Positions 6,791 to 15,406 of a stretch of DNA of 33,402 nucleotides are shown one piece after another (the stretch's first letter is position 1; each line of letters begins with the position of its first letter). A program made the translations under genes and the position numbers. The notes under the pieces were generated by a model. It was not told where the DNA came from and did not search any database. It saw only the letters and a program-made list of their open reading frames with translations. The stretch comes from Tyzzerella sp. UBA1042 (GTDB taxonomy: Bacteria; Bacillota; Clostridia; Lachnospirales; Anaerotignaceae), in contig DCDZ01000057.1 in the NCBI GenBank assembly GCA_002316675.1, forward strand, positions 36,876-70,277. The letters run 5' to 3'.

Positions 6791-7354
6791 TAAAGGAAAT
6801 TCTGTTGTGCACTACAGTAAATTGTAATGCCTTTTAACATAAAAATGGCTGAAGTAAAGGGCAAACGTTGCTTTGTGCAGACAATAAACATATAAAAAGC
6901 GTTTGATTTATTGATTTAGGAAGAAGCATTACTTCGTTTATCCCCCTCCCCCGCATAATGAGTGTATGCTCACCTTGAGGGTGAAATAGTTTCAGTTATT
7001 ACCAAATTATCATCCCATTTTTTTATCATAATTGCTGTAGAAATGGAAAAGGAAAGAGGTATATAATGAAAGTAATTCATCTTTTCTGGGAGAGCCTTTT
7101 ATTTCCATGAAGTTGTAGGACGAAAATTATAAGGTTTCAATTTTGAGGGGAAGTCGAAACAGGGAAACGGTGTTTTGGCAGTCAAAGAAGATCTGTACTT
7201 TTGTTTTGCAAAAATACGCATTCACGCAGGGTGTTTCCATATGTCTGTCAAAACCTGAGTTTCAGATAGCTCTTTTGATCTTGAGAGGGTGAATAAAGGA
7301 CTTTGAGTTTGGCTAAGATGTCAATATAATATTTATTGGGATGGGAGAGATAGT
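6791..7354. other. Gene-free stretch before the cyclopropane synthase-like gene
   Basis: The 564 bases after the kdgK remnant contain short broken frames only, including MKVIHLFWESLLFP after AAAGGAAAGAGG near 7045-7068, which ends at once. I see no recognised protein, RNA or clear terminator. Given the neighbourhood it may be further decayed coding DNA. Confidence 0.45.
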
Positions 7355-8512
7355 ATGGAAAACTTTTTAGTTCATTATTTGAAAGATATTATTCCGGTCA
7401 GCTTTAATCTGGAAGTTGCTGAGGAGCTGATTACAGTAGGGCATGAAGAACCCCGCTTTACCATTAAAATCAATCATGAGTTAAATAAAAAGGAATTGCT
7501 GACCAGTACATCCCTGGCTTTAGCTGAGGCTTATATGCGGCGGGATATTGAGGTGGATCAAGACCTTTTTGAGGTATTAAACAACTTTCTGGGACAGATG
7601 GATAAATTTCACACCAATCGATCTGTGTTACAGAAAATTTTGCTCACTTCAAAATCAAAAAGAAATCAAAAGGAAGAGGTTTCTAGCCACTATGATATAG
7701 GAAATGAGTTTTATCGATTATGGTTAGATGAAACAATGAGTTATTCTTGTGCTTATTTTAAGAGCAGTGAAGACACACTTTATCAGGCGCAGGTGAACAA
7801 AGTAGAGCATATTTTGGAAAAGCTTCATTTAGAGCCAAATATGACTTTGCTTGACATTGGCTGCGGATGGGGCTTTTTGTTACTATATGCTGCCAAGAAG
7901 TATGGGATTAAGGGCACAGGCATTACACTTAGTAAGGAGCAGTATGCAAAGTTTCAGGAAGATATTATAAAAGAAGGACTGGAAGATTCCCTGGAGGTGA
8001 AATTGTTGGATTACAGGGATTTAGAGAAGCAGGGGAAACTGTTTGACCGGGTAGTCAGCGTAGGAATGCTGGAACACGTGGGAAGAGGAAACTATGAATT
8101 GTTTATACAAAAAGTGAAGGCTGTTTTAAAGCCCGGCGGTCTGTGCTTACTGCATTATATCAGTGCTCTAAAGGAATTTTCTGGCGATCCTTTTATAAAA
8201 AAATATATTTTCCCCGGGGGTATGATTCCCAGCTTACGAGAAGTTATCCATATTATGGGTGACGAAGGGATGTATTGTGTGGATGTTGAAAGTTTGCGCA
8301 GGCATTATACGAAGACACTGCTCATATGGCGTGATAACCTGTTACGACACAAAGAGGAAATAGAAAAGATGTACGGCGATGAATTTTTCCGTATGTGGGA
8401 GTTATATTTGGCTTCCTGTGCAGCTACCTTTTGGAATGGCATTATTGATTTGCACCAAATTTTAATGTCGAATGGCGTGAATAATGAAATTCCTATGAAC
8501 CGAGTTATTTAA
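7355..8512 (+). CDS. cfa: Cyclopropane-fatty-acyl-phospholipid synthase family methyltransferase
   Basis: The 385-residue product matches the length of CFA synthases. It carries, in order, the substrate-side motif HYDIGNEFYRLWLD (112-125), SYSCAYF (129-135), the SAM-binding motif LLDIGCGWGFLLLYAAKKYG (165-184), VSVGMLEHVG (about 236-245), and LKPGGLCLLHYIS. The enzyme family transfers a methylene group from S-adenosylmethionine to unsaturated acyl chains of membrane phospholipids, a stress and stationary-phase modification. The start follows GGGAGAGATAGT. It stands alone, with the decay zone upstream and tmRNA on the other strand downstream. A different SAM-dependent lipid methylase of the same family is possible. 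Confidence 0.85.
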   Translation: MENFLVHYLKDIIPVSFNLEVAEELITVGHEEPRFTIKINHELNKKELLTSTSLALAEAYMRRDIEVDQDLFEVLNNFLGQMDKFHTNRSVLQKILLTSKSKRNQKEEVSSHYDIGNEFYRLWLDETMSYSCAYFKSSEDTLYQAQVNKVEHILEKLHLEPNMTLLDIGCGWGFLLLYAAKKYGIKGTGITLSKEQYAKFQEDIIKEGLEDSLEVKLLDYRDLEKQGKLFDRVVSVGMLEHVGRGNYELFIQKVKAVLKPGGLCLLHYISALKEFSGDPFIKKYIFPGGMIPSLREVIHIMGDEGMYCVDVESLRRHYTKTLLIWRDNLLRHKEEIEKMYGDEFFRMWELYLASCAATFWNGIIDLHQILMSNGVNNEIPMNRVI

Positions 8513-8686
8513 TGAAATGAAAAGAATCTCTTTTCTACGGATATTAGCAAGGTCAGCCATATATCTTTGTAAGCGCCAATCAAGGGGCAATGTGTGCTAT
8601 ATCAAAATATGTAATAAAGCAGAGTGCAAACCCGGCAAACGTATAGAACATAGAAGCAGGCCTACTTAAAATCTATAATAAGTAAG

Positions 8687-8733
8687 AAAAAACCCCGAAC
8701 CAACCAAAATCAAGGTTGCTTCGAGGGTTTTTT
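8687..8733 (-). terminator. Terminator of ssrA
   Basis: Read on the minus strand, AAAAAACCCTCGAAGCAACC pairs with GGTTGGTTCGGGGTTTTTT around a short loop and ends in a T6 run. It begins right after the tmRNA 3' end. The symmetric A/T flanks would also allow it to stop transcripts from the cfa side. Confidence 0.85.
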
Positions 8734-8736
8734 AAA

Positions 8737-9091
8737 TGGAGATGAGGGGAATCGAACCCCTGTCCGAAAACCCATCCATAAGAACTTCTCCCATCACAGT
8801 CAGTCTTTTAACATTCCCTTAGAATACCGCCGATTGACAGGCTATATCCCTTGGTAGCTTCATGTGTCTTTTTACGCCGCAAAGCTTAAGCGAAAAAGTG
8901 CCCCGCCTAGTTGACGCCGGTTACTCTGACAGCGAGTGATCAAAGGCCGACGGCTGCCGCAATTAGGCAGCGATTGCTAATTTATTATTGTCTTTTCTTT
9001 TTAAAAGAGTTCCGGCTTGATGACGCAGTTCACCGGGGCTGCGGATGGCTATCCCTATTTTCAAGACTCCCGTCGAAACCATTACATCCCC
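8737..9091 (-). ncRNA. ssrA: Transfer-messenger RNA (tmRNA)
   Basis: On the minus strand the RNA starts GGGGATGTAATGGTTTCGAC, the tmRNA hallmark. It ends GGACAGGGGTTCGATTCCCC TCATCTCCA, a T-arm plus acceptor stem. The ends GGGGATG and CATCTCC pair as a 7-bp acceptor stem with one G-U pair, so the mature ends are well defined, about 355 nt. The terminal CCA is not encoded. The tag reading frame ends with ...DNNKLAIAA followed by TAA (8963-8965 on the plus strand, read in reverse). The exact resume codon is not certain; the codons before DNN read AGA-AAA. tmRNA rescues stalled ribosomes and needs SmpB, encoded 26 bases upstream on the same strand. Confidence 0.97.
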
Positions 9092-9117
9092 TTGAAAATA
9101 AATAAAACTAAGTTTGA

Positions 9118-9591
9118 TTACATGGTAAGGTTACGAATTTTAAAATCCTTTTCTGCCTGGCGCCGCTGATCATTCTTAGCAATGGTATCTCTTTTATCAT
9201 AGAGTTTTTTCCCTTTTGCCAATGCAATATCAATTTTAACCAAGCTACGATCAAGGTATACCTTAAGAGGAACGATGGTATATCCGGCCACTTGACTTTC
9301 TTGGGCAATTTTACGGATCTCGTTTTTATGCAGCAGAAGCCGTCTTACTCGGAGTGGGTCTCTATTGAAAATATTTCCCTGCTCATAGGGGCTGATATGC
9401 ATATTGTAAATAAAGGCCTCTTCATTCTCAATGCGTATGAAGCTTTCCTTCAAGCTGCATTTACCATTGCGCAAGCTTTTTACCTCTGTGCCGATCAAAG
9501 AGATGCCGGCTTGAAATACTTCTTCAATAAAGTAATCATGATATGCTTTTTTATTTTGAGCAATAAGCTTTGTGCCGTTTCCCTTCGCCAT
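9118..9591 (-). CDS. smpB: SsrA-binding protein SmpB
   Basis: The 157-residue product has the family's full length and sequence: IAQNKKAYHDYFIEEVFQAG, the GTEVKSLRNGKCSLKESFIR block, HISPYEQGN, DPLRVRRLLLHKNEI, and the basic C-terminal tail YDKRDTIAKNDQRRQAEKDF that inserts into the ribosomal mRNA channel. SmpB binds the tRNA-like part of tmRNA and delivers it to stalled ribosomes. ssrA follows 26 bases downstream on the same strand, so both may share a transcript. The start follows AAGGAAAG, and a promoter is visible at 9646-9674. Confidence 0.97.
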   Translation of the reverse strand: MAKGNGTKLIAQNKKAYHDYFIEEVFQAGISLIGTEVKSLRNGKCSLKESFIRIENEEAFIYNMHISPYEQGNIFNRDPLRVRRLLLHKNEIRKIAQESQVAGYTIVPLKVYLDRSLVKIDIALAKGKKLYDKRDTIAKNDQRRQAEKDFKIRNLTM

Positions 9592-10019
9592 AAAATAACC
9601 TGCACTTTCCTTGAATCAAAAATTATGGAGATTTCTCTCGCGATAATGATACCATATATTCATCAAAAAGGCAAATGACAAACATAGTACAATTTAAGGA
9701 GCTAAGGTAAGTATCGGATTCTTTTTAAAAATATATACATAGCCAAATTCTGAAAAATATTTCTAAAAATCTTTTCTTTTTTTAAAAAAAGAAATATAAT
9801 AAGCCAAGTGCTATTGGTTTAAGTATTTTGAGAGGATTTTGACAATAAAAAAACGGTTTTTATGTGGATACGAGAGTGGATTGTAAATTTTTCAACAAAG
9901 TTTATGTGACGCAGGTGAGAATATAGAGAAGGAGGCCCTATGATTGCAAGGGAGTAAATGGACATGGTAAAGCTTTTTGATAGGAAAGAATGAAAAATAT
10001 TTGGATAAAGAGGGACGAC
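9592..10019. other. Divergent intergenic region between smpB and the secreted protein gene
   Basis: These 428 bases hold the smpB promoter on the minus strand. A perfect A/T-only-core palindrome spans 9773-9794, followed at once by TATAAT (9795-9800). A TTGACA at 9839-9844 has a weak TATGTG 16 bases later and could serve the plus-strand gene. No further coding frame is convincing. Confidence 0.45.
9646..9674 (-). promoter_or_regulatory. Probable promoter of smpB(-ssrA)
   Basis: On the minus strand, TTGCCT (9669-9674) and TATCAT (9646-9651) are separated by 17 bases, about 55 bases before the smpB start codon. Confidence 0.55.
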
Positions 10020-11027
10020 ATGGAATTAAAAAAAACAGCAATTGTTGTATGTGTTTCTGCTGCGATGATAAGCGGAGCCATCGGGCTTTCTATGCGTTTG
10101 ACAGAAGCGAAGGAGATAGAGATGGAGGTCGCCAAGCCGCAAAATGAGGCCCAAGGGGAGGAACAGACACAGACATATGGTGAGGGTGACACAATGCCTC
10201 TTTATTATGATGCGGAGGACACTTTACTTTTGCCGGTGCGCAACGTAGCCCAAGGGTTAGGTGGTACTGTGAAATGGAACAAGGAGGACAGGAATGTTAC
10301 AGTGCACTACAAAGGAAAAACCTTGCGATTAGAAGCCGGAAGCAGCAGAGCCCAGATGTGCGGATATCACATTACCATGGATATGGCACCGCAAATGATC
10401 AACGGGTCTCTTTACGCAAAGGCAAATATTCTATCAGACTTTTTTGCGACAGAGGTACGATGGGACAGCGCCAAAAAGCAAATTTCCTTAAAATCAATGG
10501 ACGGGGCTATGCCGTTAATTGCATCTGATTTTTTAAGGGGAGAAAGCGGCGGTAAAAAATATGAAATTGAAGTACCTGTGATTATTGGGCTAGATGATGG
10601 AAGCTATGAGAAGAGATTAAATAAGGAAATCATGCAGGAGATGCAAGGGATGGCAGAGGCATTCTTAGGCGCAGAGGGGGAGGGTACACTCCGCTTGGAA
10701 AAAAGCTTCACAAGTGACGCATTCCTCTCCTTATGCTGGAAGGGACTACAGGGAGAAAAGCCTATTTATACAACGATAAATATAGATTTAAAGGAGCAAA
10801 AAAGGAAGCTTCTTTCGGATATGCTTACAGAGCAGGGAATTACAGCTTTAAAGGAGCAAAATGCCCTTGGGGAAGCATCGAATTACTATATTACTGACAA
10901 AAAAGAACTAGCGCTGCTAATTGTGACGGAAAATGAGACAACGGCTGTATTATTTCCTGCAGAGGGAGATTTACTGGCGGGGAAGTGGCAGCCAAAGTAT
11001 CAAAATTTATTTTCTGAGGTAAAATAA
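10020..11027 (+). CDS. Secreted protein with copper-amine-oxidase-N-like domain
   Basis: The 335-residue product starts MELKKTAIVVCVSAAMISGA, a signal peptide or N-terminal anchor. Residues about 55-165 form a copper amine oxidase N-terminal-like domain: PLYYDAEDTLLLPVRNVAQGLGGTVKWNKEDRNVTVHYKGKTLRL is its typical repeat, although no copper oxidase catalytic domain follows. The C-terminal part (YEIEVPVIIGLDDGSYEKRLNKEIMQEM...) resembles the DUF4163/DUF3298 domain of anti-sigma or RsiV-type surface proteins. A role at the cell surface is likely, but the ligand is unknown. Start 10020 is preferred over ATG 9990 because GAGGGA lies five bases before it. The DUF assignment is by recollection and less sure than the first domain. 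Confidence 0.65.
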   Translation: MELKKTAIVVCVSAAMISGAIGLSMRLTEAKEIEMEVAKPQNEAQGEEQTQTYGEGDTMPLYYDAEDTLLLPVRNVAQGLGGTVKWNKEDRNVTVHYKGKTLRLEAGSSRAQMCGYHITMDMAPQMINGSLYAKANILSDFFATEVRWDSAKKQISLKSMDGAMPLIASDFLRGESGGKKYEIEVPVIIGLDDGSYEKRLNKEIMQEMQGMAEAFLGAEGEGTLRLEKSFTSDAFLSLCWKGLQGEKPIYTTINIDLKEQKRKLLSDMLTEQGITALKEQNALGEASNYYITDKKELALLIVTENETTAVLFPAEGDLLAGKWQPKYQNLFSEVK

Positions 11028-11689
11028 GAGAATTTTGAATTATAAATTATTCCTATGAATTGTTTCGACAAGAAAGGAAAGAAAGAGGAGAATTTGATGG
11101 TGCTGAAAATTTGAAGCGTTTTTTCTTTACTTTAGATACAAAAATGAAGAAAAAGAACGATAATACGACAAAATATGCAAAAATTTAATTCAAAAAATAA
11201 AAAACAGAATGCAAAAATGGAACTAAATTTTATTTGAAAAAATAAAATTCATCATTGAAAAAAAATTTATAGAATTATTGATATAAGTTTATCAATCTAC
11301 TATAAATCACGTAGTATTTACATAAAAGCTGATAAAATTTTAAAAGGCTTGTCCGACAGAAAAAAGGCTGAAAAACTGCAGTTTTTTTGAAAAATGCATA
11401 AATAAATTTATTTTTGGTAGAATGTATTAAGCAAACACACCAAAGGACCTTTTGTTAGAAACATAACGCTGAAAATTATTTTAATAGTTGAAATGGCAAA
11501 GGTTTGAATGTATAATGAACGAGTATAAAAACAACCGTTTTTTAACAAGTGGAGATTGATAATTGCGTGACAATGTTTTGACAAATATCTACCATTTTCA
11601 AAAAAACGGCAGAAGCTTGATTGAGAACGGCAGTCAAGTTTTTCTGACAAAAAACAGACTATAATTTATTTTGTAAGGAGGAAGTACGA
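11028..11689 (+). other. AT-rich intergenic region upstream of PFOR
   Basis: This 662-base stretch is very AT-rich and holds no convincing gene. It contains a perfect AAAAACTGCAGTTTTT palindrome (11371-11386) running into more Ts, a possible terminator for the preceding gene. It also holds the promoter at 11488-11516 and a transcribed leader of about 165 bases with a small AAAAC/GTTTT hairpin near 11527-11541. A second -10-like TATAAT lies at 11660-11665, only 24 bases before the PFOR start. Confidence 0.5.
11488..11516 (+). promoter_or_regulatory. Probable PFOR promoter
   Basis: TTGAAA (11488-11493) and TATAAT (11511-11516) are 17 bases apart, close to the housekeeping consensus. Transcription from here gives a leader of about 165 bases before the PFOR start codon. 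Confidence 0.65.
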
Positions 11690-14600
11690 ATGTCTAAAGT
11701 AATGAAAACGATGGACGGTAACGAAGCAGCTGCATACGCTTCCTATGCGTTTACTGAAGTAGCTGGAATTTTTCCCATCACACCCTCTTCCCCAATGGCT
11801 GAAAAGACAGATGATTGGGCAGCAAATGGTAAAAAGAATCTTTTTGGTCAGACTGTAAAGGTTGTTGAAATGCAATCAGAAGCAGGCGCTTCCGGTACTG
11901 TACACGGCTCTTTGGCAGCAGGCGCGTTGACAACAACATACACCGCTTCTCAGGGTCTTTTGTTAATGATTCCTAATATGTACAAAATCTCCGGTGAATT
12001 ACTTCCCGGTGTGTTCCATGTAACGGCACGTGCATTGGCTGCACAGGCATTGTCTATCTTCGGCGATCACTCCGATGTTATGGCTTGCCGTCAGACAGGC
12101 TTTGCGATGCTTGTTTCCAACAGCGTTCAGGAAGTTATGGATTTGGGCTGTGTAGCACATTTATCTGCAATTAAAGGCAGAGTTCCTTTCCTGCACTTCT
12201 TCGATGGATTTAGAACCAGCCACGAAATCCAGAAAATCGAATGTATTGATTATGATGAGCTGGCAAAAATCCTTGACATGGATGCAGTCAATGCTTTCAA
12301 GAGAAATGCATTGAACCCTGAACATCCCGTAATCAGAGGTACAGCACAGAACCCTGATATTTACTTCCAGGCACGTGAAGCTGCAAACAAGTTCTATGAT
12401 GCACTTCCCACAGTTGTGGAAGAATATTTAGGTGAAATCAACAGAATTACAGGCAGAGATTATAAGCTGTTCAATTACTATGGCGCCCCCGATGCTGACA
12501 GAGTAATCGTTGCTATGGGCTCCGCTTGTGAAGCAATTGAAGAAACCATTGATTTTATGGCAGCAAAGGGCGAAAAGGTTGGTTTGATTAAAGTACATCT
12601 TTTCAGACCTTTCATTGCTGCAAAATTATTAGAAGTTCTCCCCAAGACAGTGAAGAAAATTGCTGTTTTGGACAGAACAAAGGAACCCGGTTCTTTGGGC
12701 GAGCCTTTATACATGGATGTATGTACAGCAATGTTTGAAGCTGAGCAGGCACCCCTTGTTGTTGGCGGACGTTACGGCTTAGGTTCTAAGGATGTTACGC
12801 CTGCACAGTTTATCGCTGTATATGCAAACTTGGCACAGGATAAGCCGAAAAACCACTTTACCATTGGTATTCATGATGACGTAACGGACCTTTCCTTGGC
12901 TGTAGGCAAAGAAATCAGCGTAACAGAGGGCGACGGCACAATCAGCTGCAAATTCTGGGGTCTGGGTGCTGACGGTACTGTTGGTGCAAACAAGAACTCC
13001 ATTAAGATCATTGGTGACCATACAGATATGTATGCACAGGCTTACTTTAGCTATGACTCCAAGAAGTCCGGCGGTATCACACAGTCTCACTTGCGTTTCG
13101 GCAAGAAGCCTATTCGTTCCACATATCTGGTTAAGACAGCTGACTTCATTGCTTGCCATAAGCAAGAGTACGTTTACCTGTATGACATGGTAACGGAATT
13201 GAACGATGGCGGTACTTTCCTTTTGAACACAAATTGGACTGTTGATGAATTAAATGAAAAGCTCCCTGCAAACCTAAAGAGACAGTTGGCAGAAAAGAAG
13301 GCTAACTTCTACATTATTGATGGTACTGAAATTGCAAAGGAAATTGGTTTGGGCAACAGAATCAACACCGTGTTGCAGTCTGCATTCTTCAAGCTTGCAA
13401 ACATCATTCCCATTGATCAGGCTGTTGAATACATGAAGGGCGCAATCAAGAAATCCTATGGCAAGAAGGGTGATACCATCTTGAACATGAACTATGCTGC
13501 TGTTGATAAGGGCGTAGAAGGCACAGCCAAGGTTGAAATCCCCGCTGATTGGGCAAATGCCGTGGATGAAGAAGTAAAAGAAACAAGAAAAACAACAGAG
13601 TTTGTAAAGAACGTTGTTCAGCCTATGAATGCACAGGAAGGCGACAAGCTGCCTGTATCCGCATTCTCCGGCCGTGAAGACGGTACTTTCCCTCTGGGTA
13701 CAGCTGCATATGAAAAACGTGGTGTTGCTGTGGATATTCCTGAATGGATTCCCGAAAATTGTATTCAGTGTAACCAGTGCTCTTATGTATGTCCTCATGC
13801 TACCATCAGACCAGTTTTGGTTACAGAGGAAGAATTGGCGAAGGCTCCCGCAGACTTCAAGGCTGTGGCTCCAAAGGGTGCCGGATTTGGTGAATTGAAA
13901 TTCAGAGTACAGGTTTCTCCTTTGGATTGTATGGGCTGCGGTAGCTGCGCTATAGTTTGCCCCGCACCTAAAAAGGCTTTGGTTATGAAGCCTTTGGCTA
14001 GCCAGGACGTTCAAATTGCTAACTGGGACTTTGCTATTGATGAAGTTACACGTAAGCCAAACCCGATGAACAAGGGAAGCGTTAAGGGCAGCCAGTTTGA
14101 ACAGCCTTTGCTTGAGTTCTCCGGTGCTTGTGCCGGCTGTGGTGAAACACCTTATGCGAAGCTGGTGACACAGTTGTTTGGTGACAGAATGTATGTTGCA
14201 AATGCAACAGGCTGCTCATCCATCTGGGGTGGTTCCGCACCTTCTATGCCTTACACAACAAACAAAGACGGCCGTGGCCCCGCTTGGGCAAACTCCTTAT
14301 TTGAAGACAATGCGGAGTATGGCTTAGGTATGGCAACTGCTGTAAAGCATATGAGAGAAGGTATTCTGTTAAGACTTGAAACCTTGAAATCCATCGACGC
14401 TTCTCTTGCAGGCGTGATTGACGAATGGATTGCAACAATGAAGGACGGCGAAAAATCCAGAGCTACTTCTGACGCATTGATTGCAGCATTGGAAGCTTAC
14501 AAAGGCTCCGATGCAGAAGCAAAAACAATCATTGCCTATGTTCTTGAGAACAAGGATCAGCTAGTGAAGAAATCACAGTGGATCTTCGGCGGTGACGGCT

Positions 14601-15217
14601 GGGCATATGATATTGGCTACGGCGGTTTGGATCATGTATTGGCTTCCGGTGAGGATGTAAACGTTCTTGTATTCGATACAGAGGTTTACTCCAACACAGG
14701 CGGTCAGGCTTCCAAGTCCACACCTGTTGGTGCTGTTGCGCAGTTTGCGGCTTCCGGTAAGAGAATCCGTAAAAAAGACCTTGGCATGATGGCTATGAGC
14801 TATGGTTATGTATATGTTGCACAGGTTGCTATGGGTGCAGACAAGAACCAGGTAGTAAAAGCTATGGTAGAAGCTGAAAAATATGCAGGACCTTCTTTAA
14901 TCATCGCATACTCTCCTTGTATCAACCATGGTATGAAGAGTGGCATGAGCGGTGCGCAGACAGAAATTAAGCGTGCTGTAGAGGCTGGTTACTGGCATAT
15001 GTACAGATTCAACCCTGCTTTGAAAGAAGAAGGCAAGAATCCGTTCTCTTTGGATTCCAAAGAGCCTACGGCAAGCTTCAAGGACTTCTTGTTAAGCGAA
15101 GTTCGTTACAGCGCTTTGCAGAGAACATTCCCTGAAGAAGCAGAAGCTCTCTTTGCAGAATCTGAAAGAAATGCAAAGGAAAGACTGGACAGCTACAAGA
15201 GATTGGCAAACCAGTAA
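11690..15217 (+). CDS. nifJ: Pyruvate:ferredoxin (flavodoxin) oxidoreductase
   Basis: The 1175-residue single-chain enzyme oxidises pyruvate with CoA to acetyl-CoA and CO2 and reduces ferredoxin, the central step of clostridial fermentation. The order of domains is standard. The N-terminal pyrimidine-binding region has FTEVAGIFPITPSSPMAE; a central transketolase-C-like part follows. The ferredoxin domain has two [4Fe-4S] motifs, CIQCNQCSYVCP near residue 690 and CMGCGSCAIVCP near 746. Last is the TPP domain, with CAGCGETPYAK near 813 for the proximal cluster and GDGWAYDIGYGG...NTGGQ from about 967. Start: GTAAGGAGGAAGTACGA precedes ATG 11690. Codon use is strongly biased, as for a highly expressed gene. 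It is monocistronic between its promoter and a strong terminator. Confidence 0.97.
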   Translation: MSKVMKTMDGNEAAAYASYAFTEVAGIFPITPSSPMAEKTDDWAANGKKNLFGQTVKVVEMQSEAGASGTVHGSLAAGALTTTYTASQGLLLMIPNMYKISGELLPGVFHVTARALAAQALSIFGDHSDVMACRQTGFAMLVSNSVQEVMDLGCVAHLSAIKGRVPFLHFFDGFRTSHEIQKIECIDYDELAKILDMDAVNAFKRNALNPEHPVIRGTAQNPDIYFQAREAANKFYDALPTVVEEYLGEINRITGRDYKLFNYYGAPDADRVIVAMGSACEAIEETIDFMAAKGEKVGLIKVHLFRPFIAAKLLEVLPKTVKKIAVLDRTKEPGSLGEPLYMDVCTAMFEAEQAPLVVGGRYGLGSKDVTPAQFIAVYANLAQDKPKNHFTIGIHDDVTDLSLAVGKEISVTEGDGTISCKFWGLGADGTVGANKNSIKIIGDHTDMYAQAYFSYDSKKSGGITQSHLRFGKKPIRSTYLVKTADFIACHKQEYVYLYDMVTELNDGGTFLLNTNWTVDELNEKLPANLKRQLAEKKANFYIIDGTEIAKEIGLGNRINTVLQSAFFKLANIIPIDQAVEYMKGAIKKSYGKKGDTILNMNYAAVDKGVEGTAKVEIPADWANAVDEEVKETRKTTEFVKNVVQPMNAQEGDKLPVSAFSGREDGTFPLGTAAYEKRGVAVDIPEWIPENCIQCNQCSYVCPHATIRPVLVTEEELAKAPADFKAVAPKGAGFGELKFRVQVSPLDCMGCGSCAIVCPAPKKALVMKPLASQDVQIANWDFAIDEVTRKPNPMNKGSVKGSQFEQPLLEFSGACAGCGETPYAKLVTQLFGDRMYVANATGCSSIWGGSAPSMPYTTNKDGRGPAWANSLFEDNAEYGLGMATAVKHMREGILLRLETLKSIDASLAGVIDEWIATMKDGEKSRATSDALIAALEAYKGSDAEAKTIIAYVLENKDQLVKKSQWIFGGDGWAYDIGYGGLDHVLASGEDVNVLVFDTEVYSNTGGQASKSTPVGAVAQFAASGKRIRKKDLGMMAMSYGYVYVAQVAMGADKNQVVKAMVEAEKYAGPSLIIAYSPCINHGMKSGMSGAQTEIKRAVEAGYWHMYRFNPALKEEGKNPFSLDSKEPTASFKDFLLSEVRYSALQRTFPEEAEALFAESERNAKERLDSYKRLANQ

Positions 15218-15242
15218 GTTTAAAATGAAGTGAAATAATTAG

Positions 15243-15268
15243 GCGGGAAGCACTGCTTCCCGCTTTTT
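15243..15268 (+). terminator. Terminator of the PFOR gene
   Basis: GCGGGAAGC pairs perfectly with GCTTCCCGC around ACT, followed by T5. It lies 25 bases after the stop codon. Confidence 0.9.
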
Positions 15269-15281
15269 GTAGAAAAGAAAA

Positions 15282-15300
15282 CCACGCGTTAGACGCGTGG
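15282..15300. repeat. IS200 left-end hairpin
   Basis: CCACGCG-TTAGA-CGCGTGG forms a perfect 7-bp stem. The same stem is found at 15945-15963. Confidence 0.8.
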
Positions 15301-15335
15301 TTCAAAAAAGCCTACGGCGATGAGGCGGAAAAAGG

Positions 15336-15401
15336 AACTCCCTTCGTTATAATAAAATTTGTAGTCAGCCAACTGCAAAGAATAAAATAACGAAGGGAGT
15401 T
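15336..15401 (+). promoter_or_regulatory. IS200 internal inverted repeat sequestering the tnpA ribosome binding site
   Basis: AACTCCCTTCGTTAT (15336-15350) is the exact complement of ATAACGAAGGGAGTT (15387-15401). The second arm contains the GGGAG Shine-Dalgarno sequence of tnpA, so a transcript that includes both arms would hide it. This is the known IS200 strategy of translational silencing. Confidence 0.75.
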
Positions 15402-15406
15402 TTAAT

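Noticed and set aside
8911..9105. Plus-strand open frame across the tmRNA gene
   Set aside because: It is the reverse complement of ssrA, whose structure explains the sequence.
13274..14014. Long minus-strand open frame (246 codons) inside the PFOR gene
   Set aside because: It is a shadow of biased codon use in a certain PFOR gene and has no family resemblance.
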